DNA of 64,000 nt from Clitoria ternatea. Taxonomy: Eukaryota > Streptophyta > Magnoliopsida > Fabales > Fabaceae. The notes beneath the pieces were generated by a model that was given only the letters and a program-made list of their open reading frames with translations, had not been told where the DNA came from and did not search any database. The DNA lies in NCBI GenBank assembly GCA_037962975.1, contig CM075670.1, positions 148,246,501-148,310,500 of the forward strand, written 5' to 3'. Made by a program: the position numbers and the translations under genes. Shown here piece by piece: positions 22,151 through 32,404 of the stretch (position 1 is the first letter of the stretch; every line of letters begins with the position of its first letter).

Positions 22151-23406
22151 CTAAAAAATGACCAAGGTGCCCTTAGTGGTAATGAAATGGGGTCCGGTTC
22201 CCTCCTTCTCATATACCCTTCGTGTTGTGTAATTGGAGAGGGTAAGGCTAGCATTAATTGTGATTTGACTGCTAATGGGATTAGCATTAAGTGAGGATGT
22301 GACTTTTGATGGAGAGTGGGTTGAAGCTTGGCAGTGTGTTGATAAGCTTCGGTTGCACGTTTCCCTCTCACTTTATTCATTATCTCTTGGTGCATATTCT
22401 GAAGAGAGGAAACGCTCTTCATTCTCTCTAGAGAGCTTCCTGACTCCTCTTCTTCTTCTTCCTCCTGGTTCTTCTTCTCCTTCTTCTTCTTTCATTTAAA
22501 GGGCTGTTGGAGCCTCGGGTTGGAAACCTGCAACGTGTGGGGTGCCTCGGTTTATGGAAAATGGTCCACTATTGTGAGGCAGAGCTGCTTGTGAGGAAGA
22601 AGGCATGGTTGGGTGCTTGGAAGCAGGGATATCCTCCATCGTTGGGAGGACTGGGCTGTTTAAGTGTGGAACAGCGTTGGGAATCCTCTACTGGCTGTGA
22701 TGCTTGGTTTGAGACGGTGTTGTGCCTTGGGAGGTTTCTCCACTGACTTGGTGGTAGAGCTGCTTCAGAGGAAGCTGTGTTTGGCTCTTCCCAGGGTTGA
22801 AAGCCGAGTAGAGTGCTGCTGAAGGCTGGGGCCGAGTCATTCTGTAAGAACGAGTGGCCATGAAGTCGCTGGAATCTTCATTCCAGGTAAGGGGGCTATT
22901 GCATCTCAAATGTATGGTTTATGGATGGGTTTCTGGGTGACACTAATACACTGTGATGTGTTGTGTTTGTTTTGTGATTGTATGTTGTTTGAGTTGAGCC
23001 CAGATGTGTGATGAATATTATCATGTGGTGTATGATTTTCGTCCATATGATGTATGATGCATGTTGTGGCTTTGTTAAATGTATGAGATGCATATTATGA
23101 ATGCCGAGTGCATTTGTGTGGTCTTTTATTAGTTCCCGTGTGTGATGGTGTGTTTAAATGCATGTGATGCTTGACATTGAATATTCGAATGCTGAGTGCA
23201 TAGGATGAGGACTGCTATGTTAATGCCGAGTGGAATTTTATATGGAATAGCATGAGATGCTTACTAGTGTTGATTTCTGAGTGGAATGTTATATGAGAAA
23301 GCATGAGATGCTTGTTGTAAGGATAATCCGAGTGGATGGCATTGTGATTGCCGAGTGTATGAGTTGTGGGTCATCTGATTCGCCATTGGGAATGTCGAGT
23401 GCATAT

Positions 23407-23642
23407 AGCGTTGGACGCTTAATACAGAGTCGGCAATCGGATGAATACGTGTTAAATATAATGAAAGACCTCGGGTTGGACTCGAGGCAGTGCCGAGGGC
23501 ACTAAGCGTTGGTCGCTTGATGAAAGACCTTGGGTTGGACTCAAGGCAATGCCGAGTGCATTGGCGTTGGACGCCTGATGAATGAGACCGTATGCATCCG
23601 ATTTGCCACTGGAAATGCTTGGAGCATGAAGCGTTGGACGCT
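23407..23642. repeat. Array of short hairpins with compensated stems (element D)
   Basis: Four AGCGTTGGACGCT-type hairpins lie at 23407-23419, 23505-23517, 23563-23575 and 23630-23642. One has GGCG/CGCC in place of AGCG/CGCT. Two longer ones, CCTCGGGTTGGACTCGAGG (23469-23487) and CCTTGGGTTGGACTCAAGG (23528-23546), differ by a matched C/G to T/A swap. The loop always contains TTGG. Confidence 0.8.
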
Positions 23643-24185
23643 TATTGTTGAATCGGAAATCAGATGAAAATGTGTGAGGATATGATTAAGACCTTTGAGC
23701 GGGGCTCAGGCACTCTCCTTGAGTGAGGCTCAGAGTTTAAACATTACTGATATTGATTGGAATAGATTTGGGGTAGAATCCGATTGGATGATACATTGTT
23801 ATTGAGGATGTTGTGAATTATAGCCGAGTGAAATGAGTAAAATCCCGATCGGAAGATGTTATGTGAATGTCCATGTTAAAATGGCAGTGTGTATGTTTGA
23901 TTGATGATATATGTTATTGTATGATTGAGGATTCAAAGATTAATCCGAGTCAATAACTGTCATTTAATATGTAAACGCTCACCCCTACATCATTTTTTAG
24001 TGTATGCAGGTCGGACTGGTATTGAGGAGATGGCCTCAAGTCCGAGTGATGGGCACTCAGATTGTTGAAGTGCATATATAGTATATATATGTATTGTAAT
24101 AGATATGTTAAGCCTTGGCCGGCTCTCTTGTAATCCGAACGGATTTAATTATATGGGTTAACTATGAGGATTGTGGACATGTATA

Positions 24186-24212
24186 CATTATATATATATA
24201 TATATATATATA
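24186..24212. repeat. TA dinucleotide microsatellite in element D
   Basis: A run of about 13 TA units. Simple repeat. Confidence 0.85.
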
Positions 24213-24753
24213 TTTTACATTGTTTTGATGTTACCCAAATTGTTCATTATGTGGTGCTGAGAGAATGATGTTAAGTTAATGAATTCCGAGTGGAATATTG
24301 TTGGGAGAGCCATTGCCGAGTGAGGCTTAAGTATGTGAACTTTTCTGAGTGATAAAGGCTTAAGATAGATCCGAGTAAGATGTACTCGAGTGGGCTACGT
24401 CTGAGGGAAGACTAGTTCATGAGTTGCTGAGTGAAAAGCATGAGTAAAACCCCAAGTGGGGAAGGGTTTGGGTATTTCCAAGTGGAAATCCCGAGTGAAC
24501 CACCTCAGAGGTAAGGAGTGTTGTACTGGTTGAGATTGGGATATATTCTAAGTGTATAAGATTATATATTCTGAGTGAATAAGGTTCTATATCCCGAGTG
24601 GTTAAGACTTAAATAAGCCGAGTGAGACTTAACTTAGTAAATTCCTCCGAGTGATGTGGGGATAGAGTAAACCCGAATGGAATTTAATTGTGGAGACCCC
24701 TTTTGAGTGAAGGAAGGTCTAAGTGTTCTCCGAGTGGGAAAAATGGTGATACA

Positions 24754-26339
24754 TGTTAACCCGGCGATAGCGTCTCAGCCGTTCGTTTCCACCACCGGGT
24801 TGTTAATTGGCAAGTGCACCAACCGTTTGTAGTTTTCAAAATTTAGATATCGTTCCACTGGGATTGAAAGTCCAATAACAACAGTAATTTTCTATTCACT
24901 ATGGTAAATGTGAAAAAAGTTATAGACAAAAGAATGATTTATATACAATTTATACAATATTCACAGGATAGCATGATTGAGTAGTTCATGAGCTAAAAAG
25001 AAAATAAAAATCTATCTAAAAAGTTGAGTTGCAATCTAGAATAGGTAAGATACTTAAGATAAACACAGATAAACAAATTATGTTGGAAATTGGATCTCTA
25101 ATCTAGAATAACAATGAGGAACTCAAGACATGCATATTTAATCATCAAGTTTCATGTCATTGCAGCTTAAAATCATTATAACCGATCCATCGTGATATAA
25201 ATTCTAAGAATTCACCGTAAAGTCCGATCCCTCGTGAGTTTCTCAGTAAAAACTTGCATTAAGACCTGGCCTTATGGCAACAATGGTTAACAACCCCTAT
25301 AGAATTGAGATACCAAGGGTATTCCAGCTTTTACTTTCGTCAAAACAAGTTTCAATACGGCATGAATAATCATTCTCTCGTTTGACATTCATACTAATAA
25401 AACAAGTTTCAATACACATGAAAATCATTCTCCCGTTTGATGTCCATATTAATAAAAGGTTGAAATACTAACATGGACTTGAATCATAAACATGCAGAGG
25501 TCGAATTCACAACATTATACTCAATAGATTAGTTCACCAATTCCAACATAAACAAATTAGTTACACATGGTAAAAGTAAAAACAACTCTTACAGAGTTTG
25601 ACATTACGAAGACGATGGGAACTTCATGATACAACGATCATAATATACCAAAACACACTCAAGTATTTAGAAAACTATTCTAGAACTACAACTCACAAAA
25701 GAAGTACTCAAAGTCGAGCCCAAAGAGAGAAAAGAAGAGAAGTGAATGAGAATGGGATGGGATGGGATGGAATTGAATGCCTAGAATGGTGTTGGATGGC
25801 CTATTTATAGGGCTGAGCAAGGGTGCTGACGCTACGCGTCAGTGTGACGCTACGCGTCACACCCCTGACTCAGCCTCCATTAAACACTTGATAATGGCCA
25901 CTTCAAATTATTAAATTTGATCATGCCTAGCCACATGAACATGTTTCCACCGAGTTTTGGCCTTTCATGCTGAGTGGGGTGGCCCTTGGTGCTGAGTGGA
26001 GTGCCCATTATTGGGTCCAAGTGGAGTGGTTGGCCAAAGTGGAGGTGGAGACCACGCAGCACTGACGCTACGCGTGGCTGTGACGCGTAGCGTCCGCATC
26101 AAAAATAGTTGTTGATGCTACGCGTGGGGTGAGGCTACGCGTCAGCTCCTTCAGTGTAATTTTCTCTTGATTTCTTAACTTTTTCACTGCAAAACTATAG
26201 AAAATTGATCAAGGGCAGATTATTTCCAATAACATCCATTTATTGAATTCAAAGCCTAATTTTCTAACAAATTAAACTAATTTTTATAATTTTTGTGAAA
26301 TTTTTATTAAAAGATTTATTGTAAATTTGAGGACTAACA
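24754..26339 (-). mobile_element. Element C 3' LTR
   Basis: This is the left copy in window coordinates. It holds a TATA box at 25802-25809 (minus strand TATAAATA) and GCTACGCGT motif pairs at 25831/25849 and 26064-26145. It carries no ORF of its own; the frame at 25880-26062 recurs in the other LTR only by duplication. Confidence 0.93.
25829..26146. repeat. GCTACGCGT palindrome-like motif pairs in the element C 3' LTR
   Basis: One pair lies at 25831/25849 (18 bp start to start). Further motifs at 26064-26145 include one inverted copy and a pair 17 bp apart. Full copies read TGACGCTACGCGTCA, a 6-bp stem around TAC. The other LTR has the same sites at 33481-33800, several of them decayed at CpG. 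Confidence 0.9.
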
Positions 26340-27630
26340 AATACCCCCAACTTGAGACATTGCTCGTCCTCGAGCAAGAGAGAAAAATAAAAAATAAAAA
26401 TTTGAAATCAAATTTTTGAGTTAGTCCGAGAATTTACCATTAAAAGTAATTAAACAATTTACCATTTTGAAATAATCAATTATACACATCTAATATAACA
26501 AAGTTTTAATGATAAAATTCTTTACAATATTTTATTAACATACCAAGCATAATTTCAGGCTTACCTCTTCAAGTGTTTATCTCTATGTAATAGGTAACCT
26601 GTTTCACTCAATCAATCATAAAATCAAACGAATTTAACTTTGATTTTCATCTAATCAATGGTTAGTTATACAGAGTTAATTCAGAAATCACAAGGTCTTT
26701 TCATGGGTTGTAATGAGGCTTGGCTTACAAGAATCAATGGTTTTTCTTGGAATTCAAAAACCTAAAATCATAAAAGAGCATTTTATAATTTTTAGGCTTT
26801 CTCTTGGCCCAAACTTCTCATTTTCTTTTATTGGTGAAAAATAAATACCCCCAACTTGATTTTTTTCACTATTTTTGACTTTTCTTTTTCATACTTTATT
26901 TTCTTTTGAAAAGAATCAAGTTGCTTATTTTCACTCCCCATGTTTGTAAAAACACTTAAAGATATATATATATATATTTTTATTTCAACTGCTCTTTTAA
27001 TCAATCAAGTATAGGGAATGGTTAAAAAAGCTTTTGGTTTTAAGGGTATCAAAGAATTTATTTTAGGCTCAAATTGGCTTTCAAAGGATAAAATAATTTT
27101 TACCAAGGTAAGCTGTTTGGCCCAAGATTTCTTTTCACCAATAAATGTGCCTTGATCATTTTCCTAAATTCTCTGTACAACAACACAAATCAAAGATTAA
27201 AGCAAAATCAATTCAAATGAAATTATGTCGATTAAACCCTCAAGTGTTTAACAAGATCTCTCATTTCACCGGGTTTTTGAAAATTGCTTGATAGTTAATA
27301 AACTTATTGTAATTAAATTTATCAAAATCCCTAAGTTATAAAAGAATCAATAATTGATTTTACAAAATTGGTTTTATTGTGTAAAAAAATATTAAGTGAA
27401 TAAATTAACTTTCTAACAAAAATTTGATTATTTATTAAAAGATAATTTATTTATTTATTTTTTTCGAATAGAACACTAAACATACTAAACCCTAAAAACA
27501 AATTACGCAAAAATAAACACACCACACATAATAAAGACAAAATATAATATAATCCAAAATAATATCAAGGTAAATATGAAACTAACAATAAACTAAAAAT
27601 GTATGTAAAAAGGTGCAAAAGATAACACCA
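26340..27630 (-). other. Element C 3' non-coding region with two polypurine tracts
   Basis: The PPT next to the LTR lies at 26340-26352 (minus strand AAGTTGGGGGTATT). The same tract recurs about 500 bp further inside at 26844-26860. The region is AT-rich with no protein-like ORF. The tail of element B at 63600-64000 is homologous. Confidence 0.75.
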
Positions 27631-28932
27631 TCAATCCTCCATCTGGTCATCGTCCTCCTCCTCCTCATCAGCATCACCATCAGTATCAGCTTGTGCTCTA
27701 GAAGGTCTACCAGTCTCAGGGTAGGTAGGTAAATCACCAGGCCAAGCTATATGAGCTGCAAACTCAGCCGGTGTGACATATGGTGCTCCCTCTCCCTGCA
27801 ATCTGTACTGATAAAATTCATCGTGAAGATGAATATATGCTCTATGTGTAGCAGCCATCATCCGCATCATATGCTGATGCTCAAGTGTCATCCTGGCAAA
27901 TCCCTCTGTGACAACATCAGCGGGTGGTGGCTATACTGGTAGTCTCCTCCTCCTGGATCTGGGCTGATCCTCCTGCTCCAGACGTGGAAGCTCGCACTGT
28001 TAGACAAAATAGTCTCTGTTCACTAGAACTTTAGGGACTCTCCCTGAAGAACTAGTGAACTCTAGTGAAGGTACAATGACTCCCTGCCTCCTCAGTAAAG
28101 CAGATATGATGAGAGGAAATAGAATGGGGCGGTTCACTTTATACCCAAGGGCATATAAGTGAATCTGCTTAGAAATAAGCTCGGTGATGTCGATGGTGTG
28201 GCCCTAAAGAATAGAAAAGAGAAGGCAACAGCGTTCGACTGGAAGAGATGAGAGGTGGGTGACAGGAGTGATGTTATGAAGCATGAGGTGGGACCATGCC
28301 TGGGCTAGAGGGGTCAGCTGGGTCTTTAGGAGATTAGATGGACTCCTTCCGACCTTACTTAGGTTGAAAAAGATTCTAACTTTGCTCAAGAAATGAGCAA
28401 CCTCCTCGAGGGAGTATCCTAACTCTCCCTCAGCAACAATCTTGTTTCTGTTTTCCTTCCAGAAACAAGTATCATCCTCGGGAGTAGGCTCCCAAGGATT
28501 ACCCAATAGGGTACTGATAGTGTCCCGGTCATATGTAATATGCCGACCCGTTACCCAACTCGTCCGTTGCTGTCCTATGCTCGGTGCGTCCTGGCGAGTC
28601 CTAAAGGCGTTCGCATAAAACTCCATCACTAAGATGGGGTCCCCCTCAGTCGGTAGAGAAAACAGGGGTCCCCATCTTCTCCTCTGAATTTCATCCTGCA
28701 GCTCAGGATAGTCTCCAGCACTAAGATCCAATACTCTCTCCCACATCAGCTTTTGACCTTTAATCTGATGAAAGCGGGCCCATTTCGCGTCAGTGTGAAA
28801 TCTCGTAGTATCCCTTGGTCCTAACACTTCCTGTCCCTGAAGATCAGGATCCTCAAAAGTAGTATCGGTGTCAGTGGCCCTTCTTTGTCTTTTAGAAGGA
28901 CCAGTGGTAGGGATGGATTTCTTCGGAGCCAT
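27631..28932 (-). pseudogene. Element C extra ORF ("putative plant transposon protein" type), three in-frame stops
   Basis: A 434-codon reading frame lies between the protease/pol position and the 3' LTR. It begins MAPKKSIPTTGPSKRQRR, a basic, NLS-like start. Its middle (KWARFHQIKGQKLMWERV, MEFYANAF, SLEEVAHFLSKVRIFFNLS, ISKQIHLYALGYKVNRPILFP) resembles the "putative plant transposon protein" domain common in Athila-type elements. It ends in the acidic tail DTDGDADEEEEDDDQMED. Stops at 28204-28206 and near 28004 and 27934 interrupt it without shifting frame. No signal peptide or membrane segment is visible, so an envelope role is not supported. Its function is unknown. A splice acceptor lies directly before the ATG. 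Confidence 0.8.
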
Positions 28933-29690
28933 CTGAAAAAAGTAAAAATTTTAAAATTAAACACACATTAAGTTAAAAAGTAAATCACACATTACAATCA
29001 TATACAACCACATATTTACACATAAATATTTTTGGTTTTTCTAAGGATAAAAATTTACACAAAATAGGCATGTAATTCACAAAATTCAAAACAACATATT
29101 TTTATATATTTTTTTTATAAAGAAAGTTAATATGTATATTTTTGGATTTTTAACAATAAAACAAAAATTCACATAAAATAATATGCATCAACAATTTTTA
29201 TATTTTTAATTTTATCAATACAAGAAAGTATAACAAATATTACATAAGAAAATTTATTAAATTAAAAGAAAACACAAAACGTCACACAAATAGGCATACT
29301 GGAAAGATTTATTAAAAATAGAAAATAAATATATACATAAAATAGTACACATTACTCAAAAATTAAAAACAGAGGCTGACGCTACGCGTGGTGGGACGCT
29401 ACGCGTAAGCCTGTTCTGCCCATGCTACGCATCAGTGGGACGCTACGCGTAAGCTTGCAGTTCATCCTCACGCTACACGTCAGTGGGACGCTACGCGTGA
29501 GCTACGCAGAACAGAGAAAAATAGGGGTTGCACAGCAGCAACCCCTATCCAAACCACATTATATCCATTCAATTCCTAATTCTAACAGCAATTAATTCCA
29601 ATGGTCTTCTAATCCTAATCCTAACCACATTTATTTCTAAAAATCGAAAATTTAAAACCAAAACTAAAGAGAAAGGATTAGAACACTTAC
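28933..29690 (-). other. Probable 5' leader intron of the element C extra ORF
   Basis: On the minus strand ATCACAA|GTAAGTG at 29690 and TTTTTTCAG|ATGG at 28933 form a good donor-acceptor pair of 758 bp, ending exactly at the ORF start codon. Element B has the same arrangement. Three GCTACGCGT pairs lie inside it. Confidence 0.6.
29373..29503. repeat. GCTACGCGT motif pairs, internal cluster 1 (element C)
   Basis: There are three pairs, starting at 29381/29398, 29424/29442 and 29472/29490, spaced 17, 18 and 18 bp within pairs and 43-48 bp between pairs. The bases between pairs are unrelated. Confidence 0.9.
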
Positions 29691-30121
29691 TTGTGATTCC
29701 TTGAGGAAATAGGATTGAGAAGGTTTGGAAGAGAGAAAAGGGGGTTTCAAAAATTTAGGTTTTGAAAACTAAGTGAGGCAGAGAGGAGATCTTAGGTTTT
29801 AAAACCTAAGATGGGCCTCTCTGGTTCAGTTTTAAAAACTGAATGTGGGCTCTGACGCTACGCGTGGATGGGACGCTACGCGTCGGGTCCAAAATTCAGA
29901 GTCCACGCTACGCGTCACAGTGGTGCTACGCGTGGGCTTCTGTTTTTGATTTTTCAAAATTTTGATTTTCAAAAACCTTTTCTTTTGAGTTTTAAACCCC
30001 TTTTCTTTTAAAAACATAATTCTAAAAAATTTTTTTGTTTTGTTTTGTTTTGTTTTTTTTGTTTTTTTTATAATTGAAAATAACAAGAAAAGAATTGGTT
30101 GCCTCCCATTAAGCGCTAGAT
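29691..30121 (-). other. Element C spacer between protease and extra ORF
   Basis: On the minus strand it starts with GCGCTTAATGGGAGGCAACC, which matches the sequence after the integrase in element B (48700-48722), and ends with a leader-like CT-rich stretch. It holds motif pairs at 29857/29875 and 29907/29925 (18 bp each) and a TTTTG simple repeat near 30032-30060. Confidence 0.7.
29849..29937. repeat. GCTACGCGT motif pairs, internal cluster 2 (element C)
   Basis: There are two pairs at 29857/29875 and 29907/29925, both 18 bp start to start and 50 bp apart. Confidence 0.9.
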
Positions 30122-31032
30122 TTAATGTCTCCAGCCAGACATTACCTCTAAATAATCAGGTGGTCTCCCAATATTCGTTGAGGAATCACCTGTCTTTTTC
30201 TTCCTCCTTCTTCTTCTCCGATGCTTGATTACCTGTCTTTCATCATTCAAGACATCGGTTAATTTAAAACAATTTAATTGATTGGAAAGAGATATACCTG
30301 ATTCGGTTGAAGGGTAAACTTTTTCTTCATCATTTGTCCTAAGATGTTCATGAGCACTGAAGCTTACCTCTTCTTCATAAACCTTAACTGCAACCATACT
30401 TTGATCAACATCTACTCTGATCCTTGCAGTCTTCATGAAAGGTCTTCCTAGGATTAGGGGGATCTCAGTATCCTCCTTCATATCTAGTACCACAAAGTCA
30501 ACCTTGAAGTGGTACTTATCAACCTTTACCAATACATCTTCCACAATCCCAAAAGGCTTCTTGACAGAGCGATCCGCAAATTGTAATTCTGTTTTTGCTT
30601 CTTTTAGCTCATATTCACCAATGCGCTTTATTAAATCTAAGAGCATCAAATTGATGTTAGCTCCTAAATCTAATAGCACATTTCTGATGTTGATATTTCC
30701 AATTGTTACAGGAATGGTGAAACCCCCAGGATCTTTACATTTTTTCGGTGTTATAGAGTTTGTTTCTTGCTCTGTATTTACTTGCACATTTTTTCTTTTT
30801 CATTTTTTTCATTTTTTTCTATTTTTTCACTTTCTTTCTCTTCTTCTTCTTTCTTTTTCTCACTCTTTTCTTTACAATCAATTTTTACAACATTAGAAGA
30901 AACAACATTACATTGTTCCCTTGGGTTTTGAGTGTTTGCAGTAAACCCAGAACTCTTTAATTCGGCTATTTCTTTTGCAAGCTGACCCATTTGTATGTCT
31001 GGTGCTTTCCGGGCAGCTTCATTTGTCTCCAC
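30122..31032 (-). CDS. pro: Element C Gag linker and aspartic protease
   Basis: A Lys/Glu-rich linker (30778-31032) passes into the protease ORF at 30787-30122, in another frame. The protease shows DPGGFTIPVTIGNINI, the active-site segment DLGANINLMLLDLIKRIG, LQFADRSVKKPFGIVEDVLVKVDKYHFKVDFVVLDM and PLILGRPFMKTARIRVDVD. It ends with residues read through the deletion scar (..YLEVMSGWRH). From there the sequence jumps to what follows the integrase in element B, so RT, RNase H and integrase were removed in one deletion. The protease core itself is unbroken. Whether the frame change from the linker is a real defect or programmed is not clear. Confidence 0.8.
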
Positions 31033-31047
31033 AAACTACAATAACTG

Positions 31048-32271
31048 TTAAATAGATTCCTCTATCCTTGTCAATCTTGCATTGTCAGTTTGTTGTTGCT
31101 TAAATTGATTGTTAGGAGGTCGGTTGGAAGGTCCAGTGTGCTGTCTCCAGCCAATATTCTGATTTTGCCAACCCTGCAGGTAATTGTTAGGAAGAGAATT
31201 TCCATGATTGAAAGGAAAATTATCTAAGGGTGCTCTTTGATGGTTCATAAAATTGGCTTGCTCTTGCTCATTTCCACAGTAACCACATGGTTGTTCTCCC
31301 ATGCAGTGCATACATTGTTTAAGTTGAGCAAGGGGTGGTGATGTTACTTGAGCAATTTGGAGTTTCTCCAATTGCTTGCTCATAACTTCAATTTATTGGG
31401 TTAGTAATTTTTGCTGAGCCAACACCGCATCATTTACTCCCAATTTGAGTATTCCTGGCTTCCTTTATACATTACCTCTTTCATGCTTTGCTTGGCGGTC
31501 ACTGATAGCCATTGATTCCAATATTTCTATGGCTTCCCCCACAGTCTTGTTCATTAAAGAACCACCTGCACAAGCATCTAACATCATCTTGAACTGAGGC
31601 AATAAACCATGGTAAACGATTCTTACCTTTTCGGCATCATTCAGGTTGTGGTTTGGACACTTTCTCAAGAGTGCCTTGAATCGTTCCCATGTCTCTCCTA
31701 ATGATTCATCATTGTTTTGAGAAAAAGAATGTATGGCTGTCATTGCTTCAAAATATTTTAAAGGAGAATAAAATCTTTCCAAAAATTTTCTTTCAACATC
31801 GGACCAGTTTGTAAAACTACGCGGTGGACAAGATTTAAACCATTCTTTTGCTTTACCAATCAATGAAAAAGGAAAAAGTCTCATGTAAACAAACTCTTCT
31901 TGATTGGGTTCAAAACCAATTATGCTACATAACTCATAAAAAATAGTTAAATGTTCATATGGTTCTTCATGATTTAAACCAGCAAATTGATTATTTTGAA
32001 TAATATTTAAAGTAGCAGGTTTAATCTCCACTGGTACAACAGGTCCTTGAAACATTCCCGAAACTCGGGGTGGACCATTAATAGCAGCAAACTGTCCCAA
32101 TGTTCTCCTTTCAGCAGCCATATTTGAATTTTCAAAATTTTTAGAAGTAGAAGAAGATTTAGTTTGTGTTTTAGATTCCAAAGACTTGATTTTCTTTACA
32201 AACTTTTCTATCTCAGGATCAAAATAAATTTTACCTGCAGTAGATCGAGTTTGCATACACAAACTAGACAA
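31048..32271 (-). pseudogene. gag: Element C Gag (Athila/Calypso type)
   Basis: The main frame is 32271-31465, 268 codons. It runs from MSSLCMQTRSTAGKIYFDPEIEKF through GPPRVSGMFQGP, FAGLNHEEPYEHL, FPFSLIGKAKEWFKSCPP, FTNWSDVERKFLERFYSP and LLRKCPNHNLNDAEKVRIVYHG. A second frame, 31383-31048, carries the zinc-knuckle region (CMHCMGEQPCGYCGNEQEQ). A stop and a short gap separate the two. The protein is close to that of element B but better preserved. Confidence 0.88.
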
Positions 32272-32379
32272 AGAAAGTTAGTGTAACAATAAGTAAAAGT
32301 AAATAAAAAAAATTAACTAAGGTAAAAAAAATATTTACCACGGTAATTAAAGATTTACTATTTTACTGAAACAATTCAA

Positions 32380-32397
32380 TCCCCGGCGACGGCGCCA
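32380..32397 (-). promoter_or_regulatory. Primer binding site, tRNA-Asp type (element C)
   Basis: Minus strand TGGCGCCGTCGCCGGGGA lies eight bases inside the 5' LTR end, with the spacer AGTTTTC. It is intact. Confidence 0.92.
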
Positions 32398-32404
32398 GAA
32401 AACT

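Larger units (their letters stand above)
23099..24745. repeat. Dispersed CCGAGTG heptamer field in element D
   Basis: CCGAGTG or a one-base decay (CTGAGTG, CCAAGTG) occurs some 30 times here and about nine more times at 33999-34255 beyond the element C insertion. Spacing is irregular and the sequence between copies is unrelated. Most decays are C-to-T or G-to-A at the CpG. Confidence 0.85.
21997..24753 (+). mobile_element. Element D: solo LTR, left part
   Basis: It starts TGTAACATCC, and its right part ends GGATGTTTCA at 34557, so the termini are inverted repeats with one change. It is flanked by GAATC at 21992-21996 and 34558-34562, splitting B's RT-RNase H reading frame at an exact point. 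Without element C its length is about 3.3 kb. No PBS, PPT or coding region is found, so it is a solo LTR left by LTR-LTR recombination. Strand is assumed plus because a pyrimidine-rich leader lies at 22360-22500. Reading frames at 22275-23505 have no known features. Confidence 0.85.

Noticed and set aside
27631..28932. Extra ORF as a retroviral envelope
   Set aside because: No signal peptide, hydrophobic membrane segment or cleavage-site pattern is visible. The ends are basic and acidic.
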